The notes under the pieces: generated by a model
What the model was told of the DNA's origin: nothing
The model's input: the letters and a program-made list of their open reading frames with translations, nothing else
Databases searched by the model: none
DNA from: Paenimyroides aestuarii
Lineage (GTDB): Bacteria; Bacteroidota; Bacteroidia; Flavobacteriales; Flavobacteriaceae
Direction of reading: 5' to 3'
Assembly: GCF_024628805.1 (NCBI RefSeq)
Contig: NZ_CP102382.1
Location: 682,001 to 746,000 of the forward strand
Length of the DNA: 64,000 bases
Shown here: positions 25,187-35,097 of the stretch, in pieces
Position numbering within the stretch: position 1 is the first letter of the stretch
Layout: the number at the start of each line of letters is the position of its first letter
Program-made: the position numbers and the translations under genes

Positions 25187-25648
25187 ATGAAGAAATTTTT
25201 ATTATATCTAACATTGATTTTTACAATCATTAATTACTTTCCTTCATGTGGAAGAAAAAAAGCTTCTTTATTAGAGAAATTGTCTTTCGAATATGATAAG
25301 AAATATACTAATGATTATACGAATATGTTTATTATTATTGATTCCGTAAAGACAGATTACACATTAAATATTCATGTTGAAAAACTAAGGACTAAAAAGG
25401 AATTTTTAGGCACCTATTATGAAACATTTTTAACTGATGGAACAAATGTTACGATAAAAAACTACAATAAAACATTCAATACGAAAAATTTTATTAGTGA
25501 AAGATTAATTAAGCGAGAAGGAATAGAGAATAACTTAATTTTTAATGCTTCTGACGACAGAACATTATCCAATTTTAAATATATACATGTCACTTTTGAT
25601 ACTTTAGAAAAGAATATTAAAGCAATTCAAACTTTTGACTTTCAATAA
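25187..25648 (+). CDS. hypothetical lipoprotein
   Basis: 153 residues beginning with a lipoprotein signal (MKKFLLYLTLIFTIINYFPS followed by Cys21). The mature part is rich in Lys, Asn, Thr and Tyr and shows no recognised domain. It stands alone, downstream of an AT-rich 66-bp gap. Confidence 0.55.
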   Translation: MKKFLLYLTLIFTIINYFPSCGRKKASLLEKLSFEYDKKYTNDYTNMFIIIDSVKTDYTLNIHVEKLRTKKEFLGTYYETFLTDGTNVTIKNYNKTFNTKNFISERLIKREGIENNLIFNASDDRTLSNFKYIHVTFDTLEKNIKAIQTFDFQ

Positions 25649-25724
25649 GGACTGCAATAAAGTACATCAAAAAAAATATTTTTTTTTAATTTTAAAGAAA
25701 CACTTTTGTATCTTTAAAATAAAA

Positions 25725-26072
25725 ATGGGCAAAAATTGTTTAGAATGTGGCGAGAAAATCATTGGGCGTGAAGATAAAAAATTTTGTAACGACTCATGCC
25801 GCAACACTTACAACAATAAACTGAATAAAGATACCACCAATTTTATGCGAACGGTGAACTATACCCTTCGCAAAAATTACCGTATTTTATGCGAAAACAA
25901 TCCCGATGGGAAAACAAAAATCAACCGTAAAAAACTACTCGATTTAGGTTTCGATTTTTCGTTGTTCACTTCCATATACACCACAAAATCTAACGTAACC
26001 TATTATTTTGTTTACGATCAAGGATATATGCTCATAGAACATGATTGGCTGGTTCTTGTGAAAAAGAACTAA
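25725..26072 (+). CDS. small zinc-ribbon protein
   Basis: 115 residues. The N-terminus has two CxxC-like pairs, CLECGEK and CNDSCRN (residues 5-27), typical of a short treble-clef zinc ribbon related to DUF2116. The remainder is basic (TLRKNYRIL, KTKINRKKLLDLGFDFS) and may bind nucleic acid. The frame is open 30 codons upstream, but ATG 25,725 directly before the zinc motif is the sensible start. Confidence 0.65.
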   Translation: MGKNCLECGEKIIGREDKKFCNDSCRNTYNNKLNKDTTNFMRTVNYTLRKNYRILCENNPDGKTKINRKKLLDLGFDFSLFTSIYTTKSNVTYYFVYDQGYMLIEHDWLVLVKKN

Positions 26073-26244
26073 AATCAGTACAACTATGCCATGTTTTGGA
26101 GTTTTTTTTTGTTTCTATCAAATATTTTTTTCATTAAAAAAAACATCCGTGCAAATAAGATATTTCTTAACAAAGGAAATGGACTTTAGTTAAAACTTTC
26201 ACCACAAAATACACTATTTTTGATGTTTTGTAGTTATATCTTTA

Positions 26245-29200
26245 ATGAAGCAGTTTTTGTGTGTTCTATGGTGTTTGTTGTTTTTTTCTGTGGTCAATGC
26301 ACAGGAACGCAACACGCTGTATCAAACAAAAAAAATTACCGTTGATTCATTGACAACTGTTGTATATATCGATACGGTGGCTTTAAACAAAAACTATTTT
26401 CAAATCACCAACAATCAAGGAACTGCTATCGACACCGCTCATTTTTCAATAGATTTCAACAAAGCTAGCATCACTTTTAAAAAACCCATACACGATACAT
26501 TAACGGTTTCGTATCTCAATTATCCCGATTTTTTAACCAAAACCTACGCACTTTACGATACCAAACGAGTTATCCCCAACAAAGAAGGGGCATATGTATT
26601 CTCGGTTCCCGAAAAACAAGCAAATACTTTTACGCCTTTCGAGGGCTTGAATACCAACGGAAGTATCTCAAGGGGAATTACCGTAGGGAACAATCAAAAT
26701 CTGGTAACCAATTCCAATCTCGATTTGCAGATTGTGGGGAATTTATCAGATAAAGTTCAAATTCGGGCATCGCTACAAGACAGTAATGTTCCTTTGCAAA
26801 ACGGCGGCTATTCTCAAAAAATGGATGAGTTCGATCAGATTTTTATGGAACTGTTTTCAACTAATTGGAGCATTAAAGCCGGCGATTTGTTTTTAGAGAA
26901 CAGAGCTTCCCGCTTCTTAAATTTCAATAAAAAAGTACAAGGAATCTCAGGTACCTTAAAATTTGAAAACGACAAAAGCAAAACCACTATTGAAACAGCA
27001 GCTGCTTTGGTTCGCGGACAGTATGCAAAAAGCGAATTCATTGGTCAGGAAGGCAATCAAGGTCCGTATAAATTAAAAGGAAGTAACAATCAATTGTATA
27101 TTTTGATTATTTCGGGGTCGGAATCGGTTTTTGTAAACGGACGTAAATTAACCCGCGGCGAACAAAATGATTATGTGATTGATTACAATTCAGGTGAAAT
27201 TCGCTTTACTACACTTTTCCCAATTACGGCCGAAATGCGTATTGTAGTTGAATATCAGTTTACCGATAGAAATTATGCCCGATTTTTGGGTTATGGCGGT
27301 ATAAAACACGAACGCAAAAACTGGAATATTGCCGGATATGTTTATAATGAAACCGATATTAAAAATCAACCGGTACAGCAAAACCTCAACAAAGAGCAGG
27401 TGGATATTCTGAAGCAAGCCGGAGACAGTTTGGCGTTGATGATGGCTCCGTCTGCCTATCCTGATACGTATTCTGAAAACAAAACGTTGTACAAAAAAGT
27501 CAATCAAAACGGCTATGAATTTTATCAATATTCCAACACCCCAACCGATACTTTATACGCAGTTTCATTTAGCTATGTGGGGCCAAGCAACGGAAATTAT
27601 CGTTTGGCAAGCTCGGCAAGTATTGGTAAAATATATGAATTTATTGAACCCATAGATGGTGTGCAACAAGGTGATTATGAACCTTTAATTCAGTTGATTG
27701 CTCCTATGCGCTTAACATTGGCAACCGTTATGGGGCAATACAAACCAAAAGATTTTTCACAGGTTGACTTTGAGTTTGGGTTTAGCAACCACGACCAAAA
27801 CCTATTTTCGCCAATTGACAATGAAGACAACAAAGGCATTGCCGCCAATGTAAATGCCACACACAGAGTTTTAAACAATAAATGGAAAATTGATGTTTTT
27901 GGAAATGTGCAGTTGGTAACTGAACATTTCAAGACCATTGAACGTTTATATTCGATTGAATTTGATCGAGATTGGAATGTGTCAAACACTTTTGGTAATC
28001 AATCATTACTCACTTTTGGCTCTAAAATTTCACCAAACGAAAACAGCGCTTTAACCTATCAATACAGTCGATTAGAATACAGCAACAGCTACATTGGGCA
28101 CAAACAATCTTTGATGGGTACCTATCAATATAAAAACTTCCAGTTTAACACCAACACCAGCTTTTTAGCTGCAAAAGGATCGGTTTACAACACCAATTTT
28201 GCCCGAAGCAAAACACAAGCGGTTTATACCAAAAACAAAAATTGGGCGGGTTCGCGTTTAGATTTAGAAAATTATCAGGTAAAAGATGTAGCCACACAGC
28301 AATTTCAAACCTTATCACAAAAATACGCGCAAATGGATGCGTTTGTTGGTCGTGGCGACACCTTGAAAACATACGTGGAAATTGGTTATAAATTCCGTGT
28401 AAACGATTCGTTGCAGAATAATGTGTTGCGAAATGTTTCCAACGCGCATTCGTTTTATGTAAAATCACAGCTTTTTAAAACCCAAACCAGCGATTTGTCT
28501 GTTTATGCAAATTACCGTCGATTAAAATATACCGACACCGGCTTGGTTGAACCCACACTAAATTCGCGCATTACCTACAACGATCGTTATTTAAAAAACC
28601 TAATACAAACCAACACCATTTACGAAACCTCATCGGGAGCTGTGGCACAGCAAGAGTTTACATATATTAAGGTAGATCCCGGCTTGGGAACGCACATGTG
28701 GAACGATTACAATGGCAATGGAATTCAGGAATTGGAAGAGTTTGAAATTGCGCCTTACCCCGATTTGGCAGAATATGTGCGGATGTTTTTGCCCAACCAA
28801 ACTTTTGTAAAAACACACCAAACCAAATTAACGCAAGTTTTTAATTTTAACTTTAGCACTTGGCAAAACGAAAGCGGTTTTAAAAAATTTGCCAGTCAGT
28901 TTCATTTGCAATCTTCTTTTATAATCGATCGAAGCATTTTGAGAGATGGCAACGGAATTGCGTGGAACCCATTTGGATCTTCATCAGATGATTTGGTGGC
29001 AGAAAATGCAAATATTCGCAATTCTATTTATTTCAACCGCGGAAAACAAAAATACACAACCATCTATTCCTTGATAAACAACCGGGCAAAAAACCTGATG
29101 AATTTTGGTAGTTTAGACAATAAAATCACCACGCATCAAGTGCAATTTCAGCATTTGTTAAACAAGTGGTGGCTGGCACAATTAACCACAAAATTAGACC

Positions 29201-29646
29201 GAGTAGAAAGCATATCAGAAAACTACGGTTCTAAAAACTATTTGTTGCACAACAGCACCCTGAATCCAAAAATAAGTTATTTGTTTTCGCAAAATGCACG
29301 TGTGGAATTGTTTTATGAATGGAAAGATAAAGAAAATGTTCAAGGCGATTTAGAAACATTGGAACAACACCGCATTGGAACGGCATTTAATTGGAGTACG
29401 TCGCAAAAATTTACACTAAACGGAGAATTTTCGTTTTACAACAACAAATTTTCGGGCAATCCGTTATCGGCAGTGGCTTATCAAATGTTGGAAGGCTTGC
29501 AACCCGGAAAAAATATCACATGGCGCTTACTATTTCAACGCAATTTAACCAAGTATTTAGATGCCAACATAAGTTATCAAGGACGAACGAGCGAAACCGC
29601 AAAAACCATTCACACAGGAAGTATTCAATTGCGTGCATTTTTTTAA
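26245..29646 (+). CDS. large exported protein, probable outer-membrane beta-barrel
   Basis: 1133 residues with a signal peptide (MKQFLCVLWCLLFFSVVNAQ). After an N-terminal domain (20-150) with repeated ITFKKPIHDTLTVSY-type strands comes GLNTNGSISRGITVGNNQN, and then hundreds of residues of alternating amphipathic strands rich in Asn, Tyr and aromatic residues. It ends with IHTGSIQLRAFF, where the final Phe is the usual barrel signature. A conserved envelope protein of Bacteroidota is likely, but I do not recognise a named family. It is monocistronic, with a hairpin-poor 170-bp upstream gap. Confidence 0.6.
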   Translation: MKQFLCVLWCLLFFSVVNAQERNTLYQTKKITVDSLTTVVYIDTVALNKNYFQITNNQGTAIDTAHFSIDFNKASITFKKPIHDTLTVSYLNYPDFLTKTYALYDTKRVIPNKEGAYVFSVPEKQANTFTPFEGLNTNGSISRGITVGNNQNLVTNSNLDLQIVGNLSDKVQIRASLQDSNVPLQNGGYSQKMDEFDQIFMELFSTNWSIKAGDLFLENRASRFLNFNKKVQGISGTLKFENDKSKTTIETAAALVRGQYAKSEFIGQEGNQGPYKLKGSNNQLYILIISGSESVFVNGRKLTRGEQNDYVIDYNSGEIRFTTLFPITAEMRIVVEYQFTDRNYARFLGYGGIKHERKNWNIAGYVYNETDIKNQPVQQNLNKEQVDILKQAGDSLALMMAPSAYPDTYSENKTLYKKVNQNGYEFYQYSNTPTDTLYAVSFSYVGPSNGNYRLASSASIGKIYEFIEPIDGVQQGDYEPLIQLIAPMRLTLATVMGQYKPKDFSQVDFEFGFSNHDQNLFSPIDNEDNKGIAANVNATHRVLNNKWKIDVFGNVQLVTEHFKTIERLYSIEFDRDWNVSNTFGNQSLLTFGSKISPNENSALTYQYSRLEYSNSYIGHKQSLMGTYQYKNFQFNTNTSFLAAKGSVYNTNFARSKTQAVYTKNKNWAGSRLDLENYQVKDVATQQFQTLSQKYAQMDAFVGRGDTLKTYVEIGYKFRVNDSLQNNVLRNVSNAHSFYVKSQLFKTQTSDLSVYANYRRLKYTDTGLVEPTLNSRITYNDRYLKNLIQTNTIYETSSGAVAQQEFTYIKVDPGLGTHMWNDYNGNGIQELEEFEIAPYPDLAEYVRMFLPNQTFVKTHQTKLTQVFNFNFSTWQNESGFKKFASQFHLQSSFIIDRSILRDGNGIAWNPFGSSSDDLVAENANIRNSIYFNRGKQKYTTIYSLINNRAKNLMNFGSLDNKITTHQVQFQHLLNKWWLAQLTTKLDRVESISENYGSKNYLLHNSTLNPKISYLFSQNARVELFYEWKDKENVQGDLETLEQHRIGTAFNWSTSQKFTLNGEFSFYNNKFSGNPLSAVAYQMLEGLQPGKNITWRLLFQRNLTKYLDANISYQGRTSETAKTIHTGSIQLRAFF

Positions 29647-29686
29647 ACAAAATGCTTATATTTGTTTACTAATTAGAATTTTAAGC

Positions 29687-30205
29687 ATGAAAAAAATAAC
29701 AATTATTGCATTATTTGCTGCTTTAGGAATGATTTCTTGTAAAGATACAAAGGCAGAAGCAACCACAACAGAAACTACCACAACCACAGAAACTGCTCCG
29801 GCGGATCCGCATGCAGGTCACAACCATGCCCCAGGTGAAGGTCACGACCATGATCATGCAGCTCCGGCTACCACAACCAATACGGCTGCTACCGATACAA
29901 AAACGGCAGCAGGCATGAATCCACCACATGGACAACCGGGTCACCGATGCGATATTCCAGTGGGCGCGCCATTAAACTCGCCTCCAGGACAAGGTGCACA
30001 ACAGCAAGCAGCACAAACGGCACCGTCTGGTCAAGGTAGTGGATTTTTAGGCAGCGGCAACAACCAAGGAGCACCACAACAAGCAGCGCCACAACAACAA
30101 ATGCCACCCCAACAAACAGCTCCGGGAATGAAAGGGAAACCAAACCCGGCACACGGACAACCAGGTCACCGTTGCGATATTTCGGTTGGGCAACCATTAC
30201 CATAA
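29687..30205 (+). CDS. His-rich lipoprotein with a duplicated HGQPGHRCDI motif
   Basis: 172 residues. The lipoprotein signal is MKKITIIALFAALGMISC. The mature region starts with a Thr/Glu tract, then an HxGHNHxPGEGHDHDH metal-binding-like stretch (about 44-60). Two copies of P.HGQPGHRCDI.VG.PL (about 80-98 and 154-172) are separated by a Gln/Pro/Ala linker. Each copy carries His, Cys and His in fixed spacing, suggesting metal or haem coordination; this is inference. The start is ATG 29,687; an upstream extension overlaps the previous gene. A TATATTTG element at 29,657-29,664 fits the Bacteroidota -7 consensus TAnnTTTG. Confidence 0.65.
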   Translation: MKKITIIALFAALGMISCKDTKAEATTTETTTTTETAPADPHAGHNHAPGEGHDHDHAAPATTTNTAATDTKTAAGMNPPHGQPGHRCDIPVGAPLNSPPGQGAQQQAAQTAPSGQGSGFLGSGNNQGAPQQAAPQQQMPPQQTAPGMKGKPNPAHGQPGHRCDISVGQPLP

Positions 30206-30248
30206 TTAAGTTTTTAGCCTTTAGCTATAAGACAGATTTATAAATTAT

Positions 30249-30285
30249 AACCTGCGAGGTTTTAAAAACCTCGTAGGTTTTTTTT
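30249..30285 (+). terminator. strong terminator after the His-rich lipoprotein gene
   Basis: AACCTGCGAGGTTTT pairs with AAAACCTCGTAGGTT with one mismatch, followed by a run of nine T. Confidence 0.8.
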
Positions 30286-30302
30286 TATTACAATTAGAAA
30301 TA

Positions 30303-30758
30303 ATGAAACACTTTTTTAAACTTTTGCTGATTGCTATTCTGTTTGTTAGTAAAACATCTAATGCACAAAATGAACCAAATGTTTTTATTGGAAATTGGTT
30401 AGCAATAGATTTTTGGAACAACGAAAGTCCTTTAATTTTATCTGAAGACAACTATATTTCAATAACAATTAACGGAGATTTCATCGACGGAAAAAACTTT
30501 ATCGTTAAAGGTGGTAAGAATAATGGCAAGAAAGGGGAATTGAAATATTCTATAGATGCAGATAAAAATCCCATAGAAATTGATTTAATTGCTCTTATGG
30601 ACAATGATGAAAAAGGTAGGATTTTAGGTGCAATCAAGCTGATTAATGAAAATAATTTTGTGATGATTTTAAGCTTTGACGGAACAAGGAACACTAATTT
30701 TGATGATACAGATGAACAAAATATAATAAAAGTAAGAAGAATGGTTGATGACAACTAA
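30303..30758 (+). CDS. small exported protein, unknown function
   Basis: 151 residues with a signal peptide (MKHFFKLLLIAILFVSKTSN, cleavage near SNAQ). The mature part begins NVFIGNWLAIDFW and has the alternating strands of lipocalin-like or TIGR03067-type proteins, but this is not firm. The next gene overlaps its end by 14 bp, implying an operon. Confidence 0.5.
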   Translation: MKHFFKLLLIAILFVSKTSNAQNEPNVFIGNWLAIDFWNNESPLILSEDNYISITINGDFIDGKNFIVKGGKNNGKKGELKYSIDADKNPIEIDLIALMDNDEKGRILGAIKLINENNFVMILSFDGTRNTNFDDTDEQNIIKVRRMVDDN

Positions 30759-30981
30759 GAAGACTTTCGGATATATTTTTATAGTAATTGCAATTGTTTT
30801 AAGCTTTAGCTTCATTGCACTTCTGCCTAAATTTATGAAGGTATTACTTACTATGTTTAAAGCTGAGTCTAATAGTTATGAAATTGGATACAACGTAGGA
30901 TACATTGCTTTTTCGGTTATTAAAATAGTAATAACCGTACTTTTATGGAGCATTGGAATTCGTTGGACTAAACGATCTTAA
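30745..30981 (+). CDS. small two-helix membrane protein
   Basis: 78 residues with two hydrophobic segments (about 6-27 and 47-69) and basic ends. It overlaps the preceding gene by 14 bp and is probably translated together with it. No family recognised. Confidence 0.5.
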   Translation: MMTTKKTFGYIFIVIAIVLSFSFIALLPKFMKVLLTMFKAESNSYEIGYNVGYIAFSVIKIVITVLLWSIGIRWTKRS

Positions 30982-31003
30982 CAAGGGCAATTTTCAACTT
31001 CGC

Positions 31004-31114
31004 TTGCGTTAGGGATTGCAGCGGCATCCTTTTATCGGTGGCTGAGGCACTCAAAGCCCCGATAAAAGATATAGCGGAAAGCCCGACCGGCTCACTAAAA
31101 AGCCGGGAACGCCC
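31004..31114 (+). repeat. dispersed intergenic repeat with variable hairpin core, copy 1
   Basis: Conserved flanks (GCGTTAGGGATTGCAGCGGC on the left, AGCGGAAAGCCCGACC and GGGAACGCCC on the right) enclose a hairpin CTTTTATCGG/CCGATAAAAG (31,029-31,038/31,059-31,068). A second hairpin CCGGCT/AGCCGG follows. Related copies lie at 47,675-47,780 (inverted) and 54,021-54,177, with different but again self-complementary cores. It fills most of a 257-bp gap; no gene is visible there. Confidence 0.75.
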
Positions 31115-31238
31115 AAATAGAACTTATATTACTCATATAAGACACTTTAGTATTAAATTTTATTTATTATTTTTATTAATTTTTTGATTTTCAGTTAATT
31201 TTTACCACATTAGTTTTCCAATTAAAATTACTTCCACT

Positions 31239-31790
31239 ATGAAAAAACTACTATTTATATTAGCAATCATTGCTCTCTTTATTTCTTGTAACAAAGACGA
31301 CGACCCTACCCCAACACCTGTAAACCCAGTTGAGCAACTACCACCTGCCACCCAAAACGGTGCTGTTATGTTAGCATGTACCGTGAATGGCATACCGTAT
31401 ATTTGCAAAGACTACAGCCAAGTAACCAGCTATTACCAGTGGGTAAATGGCGGATATGGGTTTGTTATTACAGGCAGAAAAAAAACTAGTTTAATTTGGA
31501 GTATTTTTCTATCTAATCTTGGAAATTCACCTATTGAAAGTAATAATACATACATTCTAAATAGTAATAATCCTGGATACGGAGCGGGAGCAGATGTTGT
31601 AGACTTTAATAGTAATACCATTGAGAGAAGTAAAACCACTGCAACCTACACTGGTGAAATGACGATTACAAAATTTGATGTACAAAACGAAATTGTTTCA
31701 GGTACTTTTTGGTTTGATATACAAAACCCTTGGACGGGCGAAAAAATAGAAATTCGCGACGGGCGTTTCGATACCCGCTTTTCACAGTGA
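31239..31790 (+). CDS. DUF6252-like lipoprotein, array member 1 (divergent)
   Basis: 183 residues. The signal MKKLLFILAIIALFISC is followed by an acidic/Pro spacer (NKDDDPTPTPVNPVEQLPPA). The family's core ACTVNGIPY and the C-terminal block EIVSGTFWFDIQNPWTGEKI, EIRDGRFD are present. It is the most divergent of the seven paralogues. Its signal peptide and about 70 bp of upstream sequence resemble those of member 6, not those of members 3-5 and 7. Cell-surface location is likely; the function is unknown. Confidence 0.7.
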   Translation: MKKLLFILAIIALFISCNKDDDPTPTPVNPVEQLPPATQNGAVMLACTVNGIPYICKDYSQVTSYYQWVNGGYGFVITGRKKTSLIWSIFLSNLGNSPIESNNTYILNSNNPGYGAGADVVDFNSNTIERSKTTATYTGEMTITKFDVQNEIVSGTFWFDIQNPWTGEKIEIRDGRFDTRFSQ

Positions 31791-31970
31791 AACTGTTTAA
31801 AGCATTGGCATAATTATAAAACAACAATGCTTTAACGTTATTTACCAATGAATAGTACATTTTATAAACAAATGCTTAAAAAAGAAATAAAATATTCTTT
31901 AAAAAATTATTTTATTTTTTTTGTTTTAAATAAAAAAATAGCTATTTCAGCTTAAACAAAGCAAAATCTT

Positions 31971-32551
31971 ATGAAAAACACCCTGCTTTTTTAGTTACTA
32001 TCGCATTGTTTATTTCTTGCAACAAAGACGACCAAGCTCCGCAACCAACACCGGAACCTACCGAAATAGATAAGCTGCCACCTGCAACACAAACAGGAGC
32101 CAACAAAGTAGGCTGTTTGCTAAACGGTAAAGCTTTTTTACCTGAAGGACAATTACCTTCCAGTAGTAATCCTTATTGTGCATATTATCACGATGCCTTT
32201 GTTTTAGTTTTTAGGATTGTTAAAAATGAGGATAATATTACAGGAAACGGAACGGAATCTATTGGTGTATATAGCACTGATATAATTTTGGAAGAAAATA
32301 ACACTTATAGTTTGAAAATGGACAATACAAACCATTTTGGCGTGTACAGTATTATCAGTAGAACTAATTCCCAAAGTTATGAAACGAATGAAGACCATAC
32401 AGGTGAACTACATATAACCAAATTAGATAAAGAAAAAAATATTATATCAGGCACGTTTTGGTTTGATGCCGTAAACGAACAAGGTAAAAAAGTAGAAATC
32501 CGTGAGGGACGTTTTGATATGGTATTTGAAGGCTGGGCAGGAAAAGTTTAA
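31971..32551 (+). pseudogene. DUF6252-like lipoprotein, array member 2, frameshifted in the signal peptide
   Basis: ATG at 31,971 reads MKNTLLF and then hits TAG. Adding one T to the run of six T (31,987-31,992) restores MKNTLLFLVTIALFISC and joins the intact 180-residue body (NKDDQAPQPTPEPTEIDKLP onwards). The body is as well conserved as in the other members, so the loss is recent, reversible by slippage, or a consensus error. A TTG at 32,006 could start a protein without a secretion signal. Confidence 0.65.
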
Positions 32552-32571
32552 TAACAAAATAATAAATTATT

Positions 32572-33162
32572 ATGAAAAAAATATTTTTACTATTTGCAGT
32601 AGCTATACTGATGATAGCCTGCAACAAAGATGACGAAGCTCCGCAACCAACACCGGAACCTACCGAAATAGAAAAGCTGCCACCTGCAACACAAACAGGA
32701 GCCAACAAAGTAGGCTGTTTGCTAAACGGTAAAGCTTTTTTGCCAAGTGGCACTAATCCCACAGGTGGTAATCCAAATCCTTATTGTGCTTATTATCACG
32801 ACAATTTTGTATTAGCCTTCTCTATTGTAAAGAATGAAAATAACACTTCAATGTTAGGTTCTGAAACTATCGCGCTTTATAACAGCGATATAATTTTAGA
32901 AGAAGGGAGAACATATTTATTAAAGGTGTCAGCAAGTAATCACTCTGCTGTTTATACACATTACAATAATATAGTTAATCCTGACAGTTATGAAACTACT
33001 GAAAATCATACGGGCGAACTCCATATTACCAAATTAGATAAAGAAAAAAATATTATATCGGGCACGTTTTGGTTTGATGCCGTAAACGAACAAGGTAAAA
33101 AAGTAGAAATCCGCGACGGGCGTTTTGATATGGTATTTGAAGGCTGGGCGGGAAAAGTTTAA
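32572..33162 (+). CDS. DUF6252-like lipoprotein, array member 3
   Basis: 196 residues. The signal MKKIFLLFAVAILMIAC, the spacer and the block GANKVGCLLNGKAFLPSGTN are nearly identical to members 4, 5 and 7, as is the C-terminal block from ITKLDKEKNIISGTFWFDAV. The centre (about 75-140) is variable. The 20-bp gap before it is nearly identical to the gaps before members 4, 5 and 7, so the unit of duplication is gene plus spacer. Confidence 0.75.
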   Translation: MKKIFLLFAVAILMIACNKDDEAPQPTPEPTEIEKLPPATQTGANKVGCLLNGKAFLPSGTNPTGGNPNPYCAYYHDNFVLAFSIVKNENNTSMLGSETIALYNSDIILEEGRTYLLKVSASNHSAVYTHYNNIVNPDSYETTENHTGELHITKLDKEKNIISGTFWFDAVNEQGKKVEIRDGRFDMVFEGWAGKV

Positions 33163-33182
33163 TAACAAAATAATAAATTATT

Positions 33183-33767
33183 ATGAAAAAAATATTTTTA
33201 CTATTTGCAGTAGCTCTATTGATTATAGCCTGCAATAAAGACGACGAAGCTCCACAACCAACACCGGAACCTACCGAAATAGAAAAGCTGCCACCTGCAA
33301 CGCAAACAGGAGCCAACAAAGTAGGCTGTTTGCTAAACGGTAAAGCTTTTTTGCCAAGTGGCACTAATCCCACAGGTGGTAATCCAAATCCTTATTGTGC
33401 ATATTATCACGATGCTTTTGTTTTGTCTTTTTCTATTGTAAGAAATGAAAATAATACCTCTATGGAAGGAACTGAATCCATAGCTATTCATAGCAGTAAT
33501 GTAATTTTAGAAGAAAGTAAAACATATTCATTAAAAATTAATGATCAAAGAGCAGGATATTTAATAACAAAAAGATCGCCTAAATCAGATAGATACGACA
33601 CTACCGAAGAGCAAGTAGGCGAATTTCATATAACCAAATTGGATAAAGAAAAAAATATTATATCGGGCACGTTTTGGTTTGATGCCGTAAACGAACAAGG
33701 TAAAAAAGTTGAAATCCGCGAGGGGCGTTTTGATATGGTATTTGAAGGCTGGGCGGGAAAAGTTTAA
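33183..33767 (+). CDS. DUF6252-like lipoprotein, array member 4
   Basis: 194 residues. Signal MKKIFLLFAVALLIIAC and the first 85 residues almost match member 3, including the GTNPTGGNPNPYCAYYHD insertion. The centre diverges sharply (DQRAGYLITKRSPKSDRYDT) before the constant C-terminal block returns. This gives a clear mosaic pattern of constant, variable and constant parts. Confidence 0.75.
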   Translation: MKKIFLLFAVALLIIACNKDDEAPQPTPEPTEIEKLPPATQTGANKVGCLLNGKAFLPSGTNPTGGNPNPYCAYYHDAFVLSFSIVRNENNTSMEGTESIAIHSSNVILEESKTYSLKINDQRAGYLITKRSPKSDRYDTTEEQVGEFHITKLDKEKNIISGTFWFDAVNEQGKKVEIREGRFDMVFEGWAGKV

Positions 33768-33787
33768 TAACAAAATAATAAATTATT

Positions 33788-34360
33788 ATGAAAAAAATAT
33801 TTTTACTATTTGCAGTAGCTCTATTGATGATAGCCTGCAATAAAGACGATGAAGCTCCGCAACCAACACCGGAACCTACCGAAATAGAAAAGCTGCCACC
33901 TGCAACACAAACAGGAGCCAATAAAGTAGGCTGTTTACTAAACGGTAGAGCTTTTTTGCCCGTTGGGCAGTCAGGTGGTAGCAACCCTTACTGTGGATAT
34001 TATCACGATGCTTTTTCTTTAGTATTCAGAATAACTAAAAATGAGGATAATATTACCGGAAATGGTACAGAATCAGTGGCTGTGTATAGTTCGGATATTA
34101 TTCTTGAAGAAGGAATGATATATGTTCTACGTGCTGACAATAGTAATCATTCTGGTGCATATAGAATCAATAGGATAAATAACTTTCAGAGTTTTGAAAC
34201 TAATACAGAATACACTGGAGAACTTCATATTACCAAATTGGATAAAGAAAAAAATATTATATCTGGTACGTTTTGGTTTGATGCCGTAAACGAACAAGGA
34301 AAGAAAGTAGAAATCCGCGAGGGACGTTTTGATATGGTATTTGAAGGCTGGGCAGGATAA
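33788..34360 (+). CDS. DUF6252-like lipoprotein, array member 5
   Basis: 190 residues with the common signal and C-terminal block. The middle (SGGSNPYCGYYHDAFSLVFR, then ITGNGTESVAVYSSDIILEE) is closer to members 2 and 7 than to its neighbours 3 and 4. The last residues are WAG instead of the WAGKV of the preceding members, as in member 7. Confidence 0.75.
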   Translation: MKKIFLLFAVALLMIACNKDDEAPQPTPEPTEIEKLPPATQTGANKVGCLLNGRAFLPVGQSGGSNPYCGYYHDAFSLVFRITKNEDNITGNGTESVAVYSSDIILEEGMIYVLRADNSNHSGAYRINRINNFQSFETNTEYTGELHITKLDKEKNIISGTFWFDAVNEQGKKVEIREGRFDMVFEGWAG

Positions 34361-34495
34361 TATACCGTTAAACTAAATCAGCAATAAAACCAAGTGTTAT
34401 AAATATAAAACGTTGATTTAAAAAAAATTTTTTATTAAAGTTTTGATTTTTAGTTATTTTTTTACTAATTTACGTTTCAAATTAAAACTACTTTT

Positions 34496-35077
34496 ATGAA
34501 AAAACTACTATTTATATTAGCAACCATTGCTTTCTTTGTTTCTTGCAACAAAGACGACCAAGCACCACAACCAGAACCGCAAATAGCCGAAATAGACAAG
34601 CTGCCACCACCTACCCAAACCGGAGCCAATAAAATTGGTTGTTTGGTTAACGGTAAGGCTTTTTTACCTAAAGGGCAACTAACTGGTAGTAGCAACCCCT
34701 ACTGTGGGTATTACCATGATAAACTTTCTTTAGTTTTCAGTATTGTAAAGAATGAAGAAAATATAACAGGTAATGGAACCGAATCAATTGCCTTATATAG
34801 TTCTAATGTAATTTTAGAAGAAAATACAAAATACAAAATACAAAATAGCAGTAGCAATCAGTCAGCAATTTATGATATCACAAATTTCCCTAATTTTGAT
34901 ACTTATGAAACTACTAATGAGATAAATGGCGAACTTCATATAACCAAATTAGATAAAGAAAAAAATATTATATCGGGTACGTTTTGGTTTGATGCCGTAA
35001 ACGAACAAGGAAAGAAAGTAGAAATCCGCGAGGGACGTTTTGATATGGTATTTGAAGGCTGGGCGGGAAAAGTTTAA
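34496..35077 (+). CDS. DUF6252-like lipoprotein, array member 6
   Basis: 193 residues. The signal MKKLLFILATIAFFVSC and the preceding 70 bp are of the member-1 type, suggesting that a second transcription unit starts here. The body belongs to the main group (GANKIGCLVNGKAFLPKGQL) with a variable centre and the constant C-terminal block. Confidence 0.75.
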   Translation: MKKLLFILATIAFFVSCNKDDQAPQPEPQIAEIDKLPPPTQTGANKIGCLVNGKAFLPKGQLTGSSNPYCGYYHDKLSLVFSIVKNEENITGNGTESIALYSSNVILEENTKYKIQNSSSNQSAIYDITNFPNFDTYETTNEINGELHITKLDKEKNIISGTFWFDAVNEQGKKVEIREGRFDMVFEGWAGKV

Positions 35078-35097
35078 TAACAAAATAATAAATTATT

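Noticed and set aside
29391-29672. Separate gene overlapping the end of the large barrel gene
   Set aside because: It is an alternative frame within a clearly coding region, with no protein-like features.
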